Source: Anodontia alba
Taxonomy: Eukaryota; Mollusca; Bivalvia; Lucinida; Lucinidae
Assembly (NCBI GenBank): GCA_964016985.1
Contig: OZ024821.1
Coordinates: 127,426,555 to 127,490,554 of the forward strand
Reading direction: 5' to 3'
DNA: 64,000 nucleotides
Notes under the pieces: generated by a model
Told to the model about the DNA's origin: nothing
The model's input: only the letters and a program-made list of their open reading frames with translations
Database searches by the model: none
Translations under genes and position numbers: made by a program
Part shown: positions 42,960 to 54,287 of the stretch, in pieces
Position numbering within the stretch: the first letter of the stretch is position 1
Layout of the letters: each line of letters starts with the position of its first letter

Positions 42960-43634
42960 TCTATGGTTATTCGAATAATCGGAGGCACTCTGACAGCTGT
43001 TGTTCACAATGTCGGACGTGAATAAAAGGCCGCGTAATTACTGCCTAATATGTTTTATTTTAGGCATGTTAATGCAATAGGTGATGCCATATAATAGAAG
43101 AAATATCAGATAACTAAGAGACAAAATACCGAATACATTTTGGCGGGTTGTTTAGGTCATAAAATGATATTATTTTGCGTGCTGTCATTCAGCAATAGTA
43201 CTGTCAAACTTCTACGGAATGGGATACTTGTAGCAAGCTAGTAGGTCAATATTCATATTCAGTACTGTTAACCTTCTGTGATATTTATTGTTTCTCTCTA
43301 TGGCAAATAGTGCTTATTTCACATACTAATGTTGTTCTTCATTTATGCATAGATTGGTTGCTATGAAAAATATGAAAATAACGTTTCATTTTCACCTAAA
43401 AGGCATGGAATATCAGGGACGAGTTAATATCACTTTGGTAAAGTAAATGAGAAGGCAATGATAATGAATCAATACAATCGAAGCCCACATCCTACACCAG
43501 AGGAACATATAGACTTTAGATGTCATAAGTAAAATTATTCAAACGAAAAGCCAAGATGGCGGTTCGTTCTGTCTCAGCAGCTACCACAAGCTTATCATAA
43601 ATGGAAATAAAATGTCAAACATCAACGAGTATAG
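42960..43634. other. No gene seen
   Basis: Unique-looking AT-rich sequence inside the putative TIR element. Confidence 0.4.
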
Positions 43635-44965
43635 GTGATGATTGACAAATAAAAGACGCCATAACCGAAGTTTCGCCTTGGCACGGTCAGTTATAAATTA
43701 CTGGGGCCATATGTTTCAGACCGGTCTATCTATAAATGAACTTCTTCCTGGGGTAAGCTATGTTGGTCTCACCCTTCGTATTTGGCACATGAGTGAAGAA
43801 TTCTCACGAATACACATGATTTGCGAGTGAGACATGTACGTACGGTAAAACCAACAATTTGACCTGTTTGCCTAGCTCTGACTCAGATTGATCTGGGCAT
43901 TCCCCAGTCTGATCAGAGTCTTCTCTCTCAGCAGGAAAAAAACAGTTCTGTCTCAGCAGCTGCTACACGCTTATCATAAATGAAGCGAAAAAAAAATAAT
44001 AAACGTCAAAAGAGAATAGATGAGCATTGACAAATAAAAGACCATAACCGAAGTTCCACCTTTGCACGGTCAGTTATAAATAACTGGCATTACGAAAACA
44101 CGCCTATTCAAATATACTGAAAAATTTACCACCAAAATTGAAAAGTTTCAGATAAAAAATCTGATATTTTTCATATTTCTGCTCAAAACATAGATTATGG
44201 GTACTCGTTAGAACCGCCTCGGCGAGGCGGTTCTAACGAGTACCCACAATCTATGTTTTTGAGCAGAAATACAAAAAATAATGTATACCCCTGTAAACCC
44301 CAGTTTTACTATATAAAAGAGGGGTTTAAGGGGGTCAACATTATATAGGCATGTTTTCGTGATGAGACGGAGTGGTTCAGACCGGCCTATCTATACACGA
44401 CCTTCGTTCTATGGTAAGCTGTGTTGGACATACTCACCCTTTATAGTTGGCACACGAGTAAATGATTCTCACGAATACACATGATTTTGCGCGTAAAACA
44501 AACAATTCGACATGTTTGCCTAGCGATGACTCAGGTCAGTCTGGCCATCCGCCCAATCTGATCAGAGTCCTTGCTTTCCGCAAGAGGAAACAGTTCTGTC
44601 CCAGCAGCTGCCAAAAGCTTTATCACAAAGGAAGCGAACAAAATGTCAAACGCCAACAGATTTGTTGATATTTTGGTAAGCATTGGCAAATAAAAGACAC
44701 CCTGTTCCAAATTCCGCCTTGGCACGGTCAGTTTTAAATTTCTGGAGCTGTATGGTCAGACTGGTCTATTTATACACGGCCTTTGTCCTAGGGTAAGCAA
44801 CGTTTGGTCTTAATTTCGCCCTTTGTATTAGGCACACGAGTGAAGACTTTCTCACGAATATACATGATTTTGCGAGTGTGACATGTTCGTACGATATAAC
44901 CAACAATTTGACCTGTTTGTCTAGCGATGACTTAGATCAGTCTGGGTATCAGTCTTCGCTCTCCG
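43635..44965. repeat. Triplicated segment of about 340-390 bp
   Basis: Copies begin near 43635, 44024 and 44678. Shared landmarks are TTGACAAATAAAAGACGCCA, GCACGGTCAGTTATAAAT, CAGACCGGTCTATCTATA, TTCTCACGAATACACATGAT and CAATTTGACCTGTTTGCCTA. Copy 2 carries a family A element at a point where copies 1 and 3 are empty. Confidence 0.85.
44088..44364 (+). mobile_element. Family A element in copy 2 of the triplication
   Basis: Complete copy CATTACGAAAACACGCC to TTTTCGTGATG, intact GAACCGCCTCGGCGAGGCGG apex. Confidence 0.88.
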
Positions 44966-45990
44966 TATAAAGAAACCTGGGGTCAGTTGCTACCCAGCTA
45001 GTGTACAGCAAAGCTTCTGATCAGACTGAAAAGATGCACAGTTTGATCGGAGTCTCCGCTGGGCACACAGGTCCAATAGTTGGCTTTGTCGTGCACAGAC
45101 ACAATTTATATTTTTCTGTCATGCAAAGATATACAGGACCATTTACTCAGTAGGACTTCTCGTAAATTCGGTCACTTTCAACGCGGAATTTGACCACCTA
45201 GCGAAATCACTTACGAGGCGAGACCACTCGAGGACTTAATGCATGTAGGGATCACTCGGATAAATTCATGCATGAAATGTCCTATTACATGATTATTGTC
45301 TTATCGACGATTTGCTGGGTTTTACACTAAGCAAGAGTGAAATATATAGACCTAGTCACATCGCTTATCACCAACTTAAAGAAACAATAAGTATTTGCGC
45401 GTTGAACAACGACTGTTTTATAAGTTTTCTCCATCAACAAATTGCATTTAGAGCTTGGTTGTCTACATCTCCATCAATCAAACCTCTTGTTTTCGAGAGC
45501 TTTAAACAGTTCTCATTTCGTTTACCAGTGCGATAGACGTGATATTCGCTTTAAATATTTTGCCGTTCTCCGACGTAAGGAATCACACAAAAATTTGTGT
45601 CCTCCGACATCAATGCAACATACATGTAGCACCGATCATTTAAATAACTGTAAAAATGACACCACCGTAATTATGCAAAATTAGAAGAGTCTTAAGAGAC
45701 TTTCGACTTCTACACACATGTCCGATATAATTAAGAGAGAGGTGTAAGATTGCAACAATGCTTACACTTTTATCAAAATGGTAAATATAGATACAAACAA
45801 TAAGGAAATGAAATAGAAATTTTCGCTGAAAAAACCCACATTCCTCATTTCAGAAGTGGTTTTTAATCCAACGGATTCACTTTAAATAAAACAAACGGGC
45901 TCATTTCAAATAAATTAACTCATTTTGTACAGGAAGTACGTGTTTTGTATTTTCGTCCCACAAAGTTGATATATACGGGGAAATAGATAA
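44966..45990. other. No supportable gene
   Basis: The open frame 45312-45536 (+) lacks motifs and splice context. AATTAGAAGAGTCTTAAGAG at 45680 begins featureless sequence. Confidence 0.4.
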
Positions 45991-46375
45991 AGACAGACCC
46001 TGTCATATCGTGTCTGCTATTATGTGCCTCCGAAATATGTTAGCCTCCGACATCGAGATTTTAGGTTTACCTGGGTGGAAAACAAATAGGGTGATGCTCA
46101 GGAAAGTACAAAATGCATTTTGTTTGTTGTCATTTTGTTCATTTCTATCCTGTATTTCTACTTTATTTTGTTCAAAATTTTGAGTTTACACTGAAAGATG
46201 CCATATAAACTAAATAGTTGCGGTCATGGTACCTAAGCCATAATCCAAACTCATAAATCCGTAAACGAATGACGAATCAGAATGTTCAGACCAACAGACA
46301 TGGACCCCAGAATAATTGATGTAAACAGGCGTCCGCGGATAGTAAGCATTACTTGGTAAGCAAGCTTCGCCCACC

Positions 46376-46630
46376 ATGCCCATAGGCCTGAACGAAGGAA
46401 ATATCGGTATATGCGTATGTCCGGGATTTGGGAAGTCTACTTACGGCGCGTTATTGGCAAAAAACATCAGAAATCATTCTGGAAACTGCCACATTGTAGG
46501 GATTGACCAGATCATGATGTCTCCCATAGAACTTCTGAAGTGTTGCTACCAGTTTGGTTTTCTGATATCCCTGGCTCAACAACTTTGTAGTGAGCACTTT
46601 CCCACGCTCCAGGAAGTCCTGATAATTTGA
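46376..46630 (+). CDS. Short open frame, doubtful
   Basis: 84 codons from an ATG in a favourable context (CCCACCATGC). It reads MPIGLNEGNIGICVCPGFGK, then STYGALLAKN. CPGFGKST resembles a nucleotide-binding loop, but the first Gly/Ala of a Walker A is missing and there is no downstream Walker B. No splice sites or family match that I can name. It is probably chance or a decayed exon. Confidence 0.15.
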   Translation: MPIGLNEGNIGICVCPGFGKSTYGALLAKNIRNHSGNCHIVGIDQIMMSPIELLKCCYQFGFLISLAQQLCSEHFPTLQEVLII

Positions 46631-47150
46631 ACAGGTTCTGATATAACGGATTAACTGTGAACGCCGTATGCTGGTGAAGAAGGGATATTAATGCTCAGGA
46701 ATGGAAAGTTAACACTATAAGTAAATCATATAGTCAGCTCTCATTGTCTCAAACTCCAAGGATCAGAACTTTCGTTTTAGATGACATAGATTTCTAGAAA
46801 AAGAGAGAAGTGACGTGAAAGAATCATATGGCAACTAAACTTAAGTTATCCCTGTTTGGTTTGGTCTATGTATTGATTTGAGTTATCAGTGTTTGACATG
46901 AAATAATGCAAGTGAATTGAATTTGATCTATCAGGAAATTTGTTACTTCTGAATTTCATAATGGACCATGTTAACTTTGTTTTCACTTAAAACTAGCTAT
47001 AGGCTTACAATGTTGATTTTGTATGGAAGAAGAACAATATAAGCTTGTATGCTTTCGTTCTAATCCTGTATTTTATTGTTTACAACATTGATGTTTAAAT
47101 TGGTACATTTGGAGAAATATGTTTAAATCAAGTACAAAAGCAAGTGACAT
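46631..47150. other. Intergenic, nothing recognised
   Basis: AT-rich; ends at a C-tract (47152-47182). Confidence 0.4.
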
Positions 47151-47151
47151 A

Positions 47152-47210
47152 GCCCCCCCCCCCCCCCACCCCCCGCCCCCCACCATCCCAATCCACCCTT
47201 CGCCACACCC
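47152..47210. repeat. C-rich tract
   Basis: CCCCCCC runs with A interruptions. Confidence 0.9.
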
Positions 47211-47287
47211 CTCCACGACCCAAACACACATACACGCCACATCGCACTCTATATAAGGCATAAAGGACATGACATGATCAAAAAACT

Positions 47288-47566
47288 ATTAACGCTTAGC
47301 CCAGCTAGCATTCTACGTAAATCTACATCGGGCCGTCATCGGCCCGTCAGCTACCCTGACGGGCCGATAACGGCCCGATATAGATTTACGTAGAATGCTG
47401 ACTGGGAGTATGCTGGGGAAAAAATCAGCAGATGTCATTTTGAAATAGTGTTCCTATTTTTACCGGATCATAGGCTTTGATATTCCATGCAAATTATCTC
47501 CATGTGCAACAATAAGCATAGAATGGTAAAGCCTATTTATGAGAAATAATAAAAATATCATCATAT
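47288..47566. mobile_element. Family C MITE split by another palindrome
   Basis: The head TTAACGCTTAGC is separated from AGTATGCTGGG and CAGCAGATGTCATTTT by the palindrome at 47300-47407. Confidence 0.65.
47300..47407. mobile_element. Near-perfect 50-bp-arm palindrome
   Basis: CCCAGCTAGCATTCTACGTA outer arm and ATCGGCCCGTCAG / CTGACGGGCCGAT inner arm with a four-base loop. A short MITE nested in the C element. Confidence 0.85.
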
Positions 47567-47666
47567 GTTCGAAGACACCTTTCATTTTGGTGTGGACCAA
47601 TTATATCCTCATTAATGTATTGATACTCTTTCAGCGTAGACAACTCGTTCAAAATTGATTTGCCTC

Positions 47667-47771
47667 CCTTCTGAAAAGGAGTCTACTCTAAAAGAAAAGA
47701 ATTCTCCCCCCCAACCCCCGCCCCGGGAACAAATTCTTTCCGTTTTAGAGTAGACTCCTTTTTCAGAAGGG
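47667..47771. repeat. Family I hairpin
   Basis: CTTCTGAAAAGGAGTCTACT and AGTAGACTCCTTTTTCAGAA arms around a C-rich loop. Confidence 0.8.
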
Positions 47772-47829
47772 ACTTGGTGTGCATCAAAGCAAACAGGAAG
47801 TAAGGCAGTCTCCCTTGTATGAAATGGCC

Positions 47830-48570
47830 CAAAATCTACCAAGTACATCCAGTCCCTTTAACGAATTTACCGTATATCCAGTCCCTTTTAACGAATCTAC
47901 CAAGTACATTCAGTCCCTTTAAAGAATCTACCAATTACACCTAGCCCCTTTATTGAATCTACCATCCAGTCTCATTAACGAATCTATCAAGTACATCCAG
48001 TCCCTTTAAAGAATCTACAAAGTACCTTCAGTTCCTTTTACGATTCTGCCAAGTACATCTAGTCCTTTTAATGAATCCACCAAGTACATCCAGTCCTTTA
48101 AATGAATCCACCAAGTCCATCCAGACCCAATGAACCTATCAAGTACATCAGTCTCTTTAACGAATCTACCAAGTACATCCAGTCCCGTTAACGAATCTGC
48201 CAAGTACATCCAGACCCGTTAACGAATCAACCAAGTACATCCAGTCCCTTTTATGAATCTACCAAGTACATCCAGGCCCTTTTCCGAATCTACCAAGTAC
48301 ATCCAGTCCCGTTTACAAATCTACCAATTACATACAGTTCCTTTTACGAACCTGCCAAGAACATCCAGTCCCTTTAACGAATCTGCCAAGTACATCCAGT
48401 CCATTGTACCAATCTAACAAGTATATCCAGTCATTTTAATGAAACTACCAAGTACAGACAGTCCTTTAAATAAATCTACCAACTATTTCTAGTCCCTTTA
48501 AAGAATCTACCAAGTACATCCAGTCCCTTTAACGAAACTACCAAGTACATCCACAGCCAGTCTCTTTAAT
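47830..48570. repeat. 31-bp minisatellite, about 24 units
   Basis: Unit AATCTACCAAGTACATCCAG followed by TCCCTTTAACG, with frequent point changes and some short units. No coding frame maintained. Confidence 0.9.
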
Positions 48571-48639
48571 CCATTCTTTTAACGAGTCAAAAGACACTGG
48601 TAATAATAGGCTTCCCTCAATGCATATGTTAACTGTTTT

Positions 48640-48862
48640 TAACGTCTAGCATGCAGTGTAAAAAGTTAAGCAGACGACATTTTGAAATTTTCTTACATGC
48701 AGATTGTCTCCTTAAGAGTAAGGAGACAATTCGCGTGAAATGTGCTGTTTTCTGGGATAATAAGAATTAGGAGACAATTTGCATGAACCTTTTTCCTAGG
48801 AAAAATAAGTAAAATATCATTGCTCTGTCATCTGCTGAATTTGCCCTGATGGTGGTAAACGT
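48640..48862. mobile_element. Family C MITE
   Basis: CAGACGACATTTTGAAATTT; partly duplicated GGAGACAATTTGCATGAA arm; TCATCTGCTGAATTTGCCC tail. Confidence 0.6.
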
Positions 48863-49080
48863 AAAAGAAAACGGCGTTTAAACGAGATTTTTTCCTCTAC
48901 GGCCTATGTTTTTCCTTCGAGGAAATGTAAAAACCTATTTTCTCGGAAAAGTAAAGAAAAAATATAATTACTCTGGCATCTGCTGAATTAGCCCAGAGAG
49001 TGATTTAGGTTTAACAAAACGATGTGTTAACGTGATTTTCCTTTACAGCCTGTGTTTTTGCCTTCGAAACAGCCTGAAAA
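48863..49080 (+). promoter_or_regulatory. Upstream region of the methyltransferase gene
   Basis: A CTTTACAGCCTGTG acceptor-like site at about 49042-49056 suggests a 5' UTR intron. A related sequence (CCTCTACGGCCTATGTTTTT) lies at 48893, so the segment is partly duplicated. No TATA box identified. Confidence 0.3.
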
Positions 49081-49197
49081 ATGAGCAAGTTCGAAAATTA
49101 CACAGAAACTTCCAGTTCATATGATAAGGAAAGGGAACCAGTAGGAGCTGACGTCATAGCTGGTCTGTTACACGTGCATGCAGGCAAACCATTAAAG
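49081..49197 (+). CDS. SAM-dependent methyltransferase, exon 1
   Basis: ATG in AAAAATGAGC opens MSKFENYTETSSSYDKEREP, then VGADVIAGLLHVHAGKPLK. That is 39 codons ending at a GT donor (GTTCGT, non-consensus at +3 to +6 but usable). The segment has the look of the N-terminal helix that precedes motif I in small class I methyltransferases (Y-D-x-x-R-x-P-x-G). Phase 0 joins exactly to exon 2 (GKPLK|DLHVLDAGCG). The frame stays open past the donor for 50 more codons without methyltransferase character, so the splice rather than the long ORF is preferred. Confidence 0.8.
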
Positions 49198-49314
49198 GTT
49201 CGTATATATGATATATCCCGGCCAGAAAGTCAGGGATGTAGTATTTGTGATGACACCTATGATGCTCCATACAACGTTTTGTATTCGGTTAAAGGCTCCT
49301 TTTCCTCAGAAATA

Positions 49315-49605
49315 GACATTTTATTATCCAAGAAAGGTTTCATAAATTGATACAGGGTATAAATACAATCATAAAATGTGGCACCTGACAGCCTGTAAAA
49401 TTTCAGTTAGTCTCTCATTCTTGAAATGAAGTGATTTTTATCATATCTCTGAATTAATGTTGCCAACATGATAAAAATCGTATTTTTATCCAATTCGAAA
49501 ATGAGAGACGATATGAAATTTTACAAGCTGTCATATGCCATATTTTATGATAGTATTAATACTATATATAAATTTATTAAACCTTTCTTGGATAAAAAAA
49601 ATGTC
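49315..49605. repeat. Inverted repeat in methyltransferase intron 1
   Basis: Arms of about 130 bp: TTATCCAAGAAAGGTTTCAT against TTAAACCTTTCTTGGATAA; ACAGCCTGTAAAATTTCA against TGAAATTTTACAAGCTGTC. Arms moderately diverged. Confidence 0.8.
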
Positions 49606-51739
49606 AATTTGAGGAATATGAAGCCTTTAAATGGCACAACTGCCATGCCATTTGGTGCCGTAATTCTATCTCTTTTGGCAACAAAGTTAAAATTTTGTGC
49701 ATTGCAGCCATGGTAGTCTTGAATCAGTTCGCCGTAAAAGACAAAAAGATGAAAACAATAGGTTCCTTGATTCATAAAAATAGCGTGATTTATTTTTAGA
49801 AACATAAATATTAGCCATTTCTAAGGCCAAGTGAATGAAGCTTTACAAAAGATGTTTGCAAGTGACCCCTGACACTAGCAATGTACATTTGTTTACAAAA
49901 TGATGGAAAATAAAGTTTCTGTAATTTGCATATTTTATATTGCATTGGACCTTCAATGGCCCATCATTACTGTCATAAAAACAACTTGGACCCTAAATTT
50001 GGATAAAACTCTTCATTTGTGCTATTGAAATATGTGGAAAACGGAAAACTTGTTATAAAGTACTGTCTCCCTCATCCCATTTCCCCGGCCAACCTTGCTT
50101 AATCCTTTTGCAGGTGTTTGTATACGGATATTTTACGTAAGTAGCTACCTGAGGCAAGTGGGGGGAAAATGATTCCCTAGTGACAAAAAGAAAACATTTT
50201 GATTTACTCTCAGTGTATCAGTTTTAAACATGGAAAGAAGTTTTCTTTGTTTATTTGTGTTGCGGTTCTATGGCCCAGTCAACCCATTAGGCTCATGTCG
50301 AATGCGGTCAGTTTACCGTACCTCAATTTTCCTTGGCAGGCTTAGTCCTCTAAGCAGTTAAGTAGTATTTGTGCATATTCTTTCGCCAGAAATTGACAAC
50401 TGCCCTTCTTGAATATACGGAATGAAGATAATGACCGTAGAAATTATTTCATGATTTTACGGAAAGAATTACCGTAACAACTGTTTTAAATTGAACTGTC
50501 TAAATTGTTATGTCGTTACATGTTGATTTTAGTATATAGTCTAGTTAATCGATCCAAATTTTTGGCCATCTGTCCGACTTTTACCGCAGAATTGCAGCCT
50601 CCACTAAGTATCTTACAGATATAGCCTGATTCAGTAATATACAATTGGAAGGCAACTGTAAAACACAAGATACATGTGCATAATTTGTATGTATAACCAG
50701 CGAAGTGGAACCACAGGTAGATGTGGGATACACTATAGGGCTCCAGTTAAGTAGTCAATTGTGCTTTTATTTTATACTCTTTTAAGACAAAAATAACCTG
50801 GTTCTTAATTGTTCATAGTGTCTTATAGATTCAATGATATTCCAAAACTAATTAAATTGTGTAAAAATGGCAAAGCGTACTGCTATTTTTCTCTTGGAAT
50901 AAAAATTTAACTGGAGAATCTGGTTACAAATGGGATCACTGAACAATAAATGCCAGCACTGCTATAGGGAATGTTCAATGTTTGGTGCAAATTTTAATTT
51001 TTCTGTGGAAAAAAATAAATTTATACTAAAAATTTGGTCAAATGATTGGCAATGTACCCGAATATATCAGTGTATTTCATGAAAATATGCATTAACATCC
51101 ACTTGCATGAAAAACCTTGAATCTGGATAAGCATGAAAAAGATGTTACCTCTTCCTTCTAAATAAATGAAATACGGCTTCTCTAAGACAAATATTTACAA
51201 TATGCTTACTTCTGCTTCTTTAAAGAACATAAACCTTCCTAAAAATACCAAATAATGGTATGAAGAAGTCATAGAAGCTGGGACAATCCGCTAAAATCGG
51301 CAGATTGCCCATGTTACCTTCAGAGGTCCTTTAATATACATTATAGCTATAGTTCGATAAGCCACCTTTCTACATATATATTCATCTAAAGGTGCATCTA
51401 TTGATGTTTTTCTCATTTCTGAAAAACAAAGTTAGTTGTGGGGACTAATTAGAAGCAGCTCGCAGAAGACTTATATTAGAATGTTCTTCAGTCTTATTCG
51501 GCTCCAGAACTGGTGGTACTTGCCTTCATGTATTTTGGACACTTGATACACCTGCACTTTAGACCCGTGCTGAAGAGTTATACGCTAGACAGAAATTATT
51601 TGCTCCCAAGCAAAGATATTTTGTTTTTCTTTTAAGAATATACCCCTTTTCAGTAAGGAGAAATCAATTTTTACAAAGTTGCCTCCCCTATATGTGTCTC
51701 TATTTCCTTATAAAAAATTATACCCGCTTTACTGTGTTT
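49606..51739. other. Methyltransferase intron 1, bulk
   Basis: No repeat family stands out except a weak I-like hairpin near 51590-51655. The GTCCTCTAAGCAGTTAAGTA segment near 50350 is shared with 41455. No exon seen. Confidence 0.5.
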
Positions 51740-52018
51740 CATCACGAAAACAAGACTATGTAATTTTGACCCCCTTAAACCCCACTTTTATATAGTAAAA
51801 CTGGGGTTTACAGGGGTATACATTATTTTCTTATTCCTGCTCAAAAACATAGATTGTGGGTACTCGTTAGAACCGCCTCGCCGAGGCGGTTCTAACGAGT
51901 ACCCACAATCTATGTTTTGAGCAGAAATATGAAAAATATCAGATTTTTTTATCTGAAAATTTTCAATTTTTGGAGGTGAAATTTTCTGTTATATTTGAAT
52001 AAGCGTGTTTTCGTAATG
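51740..52018 (-). mobile_element. Family A element next to the exon 2 acceptor
   Basis: Complete reverse copy CATCACGAAAACAAG to TTTTCGTAATG, ending four bases before exon 2. Its 3' part therefore occupies the place of the branch site and polypyrimidine tract. Confidence 0.9.
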
Positions 52019-52022
52019 GTAG

Positions 52023-52253
52023 GATTTGCATGTTCTGGATGCTGGCTGTGGGACGGGTAACTATACCAAAGCTTTAATTAAACACGGTGTTGATAAAGTC
52101 ACATTATTGGATGCTTGTGCAGAGATGTTAAATAAAGCCAGAGACAAACTCAGAGATGCTATTGACCAGAAAGTCATTGAAAATATCGTAGAAGCTAAGA
52201 TGCCGCCTCTTCCATTTGATGATGGGAGTTTTGATGTGGTACTGTTTAGTGCG
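52023..52253 (+). CDS. SAM-dependent methyltransferase, exon 2 (SAM-binding motifs)
   Basis: 77 codons between acceptor GGTAG (52018-52022) and donor GCG|GTAAGT (52254). It encodes the Rossmann SAM-binding core of a class I methyltransferase. Motif I is LHVLDAGCGTGNYTKAL. The acidic end of strand 2 is VTLLDACAEML. An acidic loop MPPLPFDDGSFDVVLFSA holds motifs III-IV and stops at the intron. Substrate is not evident; the pattern is that of small free-standing methyltransferases rather than protein arginine or DNA methylases. The exon continues in frame into each of the three downstream exons (FSA|VLHHLDD). An out-of-frame extension past the donor is non-coding. Confidence 0.9.
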
Positions 52254-52299
52254 GTAAGTTATGTCACTTATATTAACAATGATCAGGCAATTCTTTTTA

Positions 52300-52874
52300 G
52301 TGAGGTAAATGATGTCACATCATAACAATGATCATGAAATATTGTTAAGTTATAGGGACAAAGACTGTTGAGTTAAGTAAGTTCTGTCTTATGATGGCAA
52401 TTATCAATTTTATTTAGTGGGGTAAGTCCTGTCACGGTGGCAATTATTAATACCATTTAGTAGGGTAATTATTGTCTAATGGTGGCAATTATCAATATCG
52501 TTTAGTAGGTTAAGTTCTGTTTTGTAATGGCAATTATTAATACCATTCAGAGGAGTAAGTTCTGTCTTATGGGAGCAATTATCAATACCGTTTAGTAGGA
52601 GAAGTTGTGTCATGGTGGCGGTTATAAATGCGTTTAGTGGGTTTAAGTCCTGTCTTACTGGGTAATTATCAATACCATTTAGTGGAGTTAGTCCTGTCTT
52701 ACGAGACAATTATCAATACCATTTAGTGGTGTAATATGTCTTACGGGGCAGTTATCAATTCCGTTCAGTGGGGTAAGTTCTGTATTACGGGACAATAATC
52801 AATACCGTTTTTATCTTACGGGGCAATTATAAATACCATCTACTGAGATATTCTGTCTTATGCTGGCAAGTATC

Positions 52875-52913
<39 letters not shown>

Positions 52914-53570
52914 TGTGGTGTGGGGTTTACGGTCCTTTCAAGAGTGTTTCACTTATATCGAGCCGATCATTCATTAAAGGTGGGCGAAAATCGGAGAATC
53001 CGAGGAAAAATACCTGACCATCCGTAAGCAGAACTTGGCTTTCCCACATGTGACCCGAGCGAGGCTCGAACCACAGCGGCGAGAAACCTAATGGATTAAG
53101 AGTCTTCTAGCCACTAGGCTACCGGGGCCATTCAGTTATCTTTTCCCTTCAGTGGGATAAGTTCTGTCTTATGGTGGCTATTATCAATATCTTTAGATGG
53201 GGTAAGTTCTGTCTGATTGTGGGAGTTGTCAACACCGTTCAGTAGGATAAGTTCTGTCTTTTGGTGGCAGTTATCAATACCGTTTAGTGGGGGAAAGTTC
53301 TGTCTGATCAAAACTATTCAGTCGGATAAGTTCTGTCATCCCGAGCTAAATTCTATCTGATGGTGGCAGTTATCCACGCATATCAGTCGGGTAAGTTCTA
53401 TCTTATGATGGCAATTATCGATACCGTTGAGTGGATGTTCTATGTGATGGTGGCATTCATCAATGCCGTTTAGTGGGGTAAGTTCTGTCTTAAGGAAGTA
53501 ATTATATGTATCGTCGAATAGGGGTAAATGGGGTCTTATGGTGGCAATTACCAGTACAGTTTAGTGACAA
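52300..53570. repeat. Degenerate 40-45-bp tandem repeat in intron 2
   Basis: Units share GTAAGTTCTGTCTTATGGTG and CAATTATCAATACCGTTTAG, with about 25 copies interrupted by a SINE. Each unit contains a GTAAGT donor-like motif. Confidence 0.85.
52870..53130 (-). mobile_element. tRNA-derived SINE in methyltransferase intron 2
   Basis: On the minus strand: GGTAGCCTAGTGGCTAGAAG (box A) and GTGGTTCGAGCCTC (box B, 53061-53074), then a body and a poly-A tail (poly-T 52877-52908). Possible short target duplication AGTTATCT / AGTATCTA. Confidence 0.85.
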
Positions 53571-53802
53571 GCCCTACACTGATCTGAGCAGTATCCACAG
53601 TGTTTGCCACTCATCCAAGCAGTTCTTAGATACAGCAATAGGTAGTATAATGGACTTGTTAACAATTAGGATAAATTAAGTAAGAATTTTAAGCGTCCGA
53701 ACCTTTAGGGTAAATACGGTACCAATAATGTAAAACTCACTCGAATATTTTCAAAATTATCAAATTACCATGTCTGCCGTACGTGCTGGGACTGATAGGT
53801 CT

Positions 53803-53870
53803 GAGCAAACATTGTAGACCTAAATCAGACGCCGGAGAACGATGTCTGATCAGGGTTTACTCTACTGACC
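53803..53870. repeat. D2 hairpin, decayed
   Basis: GAGCAAACATTGTAGACCTA and ATCAGGGTTTACTCT arms. Confidence 0.6.
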
Positions 53871-53984
53871 GTTCTGCGGTGGCCCTAGTGTTAGTCTTAC
53901 TCTTTAATGCTTTGTGGTTTATTCTACGAGGCGATTTGTTTTATGTCTTACCTTGTGTTATTTTGTTCTTGTGTTTTTCAGTCC

Positions 53985-54150
53985 TTTTAGCATTGCGATT
54001 ACCTCGCTTGGGGAAGAGAGAGCTAATCTCAATGCTTTTCGTACGTTTGTTCGATTTGCGCTTATTTGGTTTTGTCTGTTTCATCTTCCTCTTGGTGTCT
54101 GGGAAGGGCTGCGGTTTGTGATTGTGGCACTCCCTGGACTTTTCTCACCT
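53985..54150 (+). mobile_element. SINE body and tail (same family as 6835-7090)
   Basis: TCGTACGTTTGTTCGATTTG, then GGTTTGTGATTGTGGCACTC, then CCTGGACTTTTCT; the head is missing or decayed. Confidence 0.5.
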
Positions 54151-54287
54151 TTTTTTTACAGTGATTGCTACTCATCCAGCAGTTTTAGACACGTCAACAG
54201 GTAGTTCAAAAGAGTTGTTCGAATGTTAGCTCAAGTATAGTAAGGCGTTTAGATGTGCCAATATTTAGGGTAAATGCGATATTCCAG

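Larger units (their letters stand above)
42452..46072. mobile_element. Possible 3.6-kb TIR-bounded element
   Basis: Left end AGGTAAACCCGAAGTCTC then TCGGAGG and ACAGGGTCTGT. The inverted right end reads AGGTAAACCTAAAATCTC, TCGGAGG, ACAGGGTCTGT. The interior has no transposase. It holds a G hairpin, a half P element, a triplicated segment and an A element. The match is imperfect and no target duplication was seen. Confidence 0.4.

Noticed and set aside
46376..46630. P-loop NTPase
   Set aside because: CPGFGKST lacks the first Gly/Ala of Walker A, there is no Walker B, and no exon structure. Kept only as a doubtful open frame.
47830..48570. Possible repetitive protein from the 31-bp array
   Set aside because: Period 31 is not a multiple of three and no frame stays open.
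52871..53130. A tRNA gene with good box A and box B on the minus strand
   Set aside because: The long body and poly-A tail show it is a SINE derived from a tRNA.
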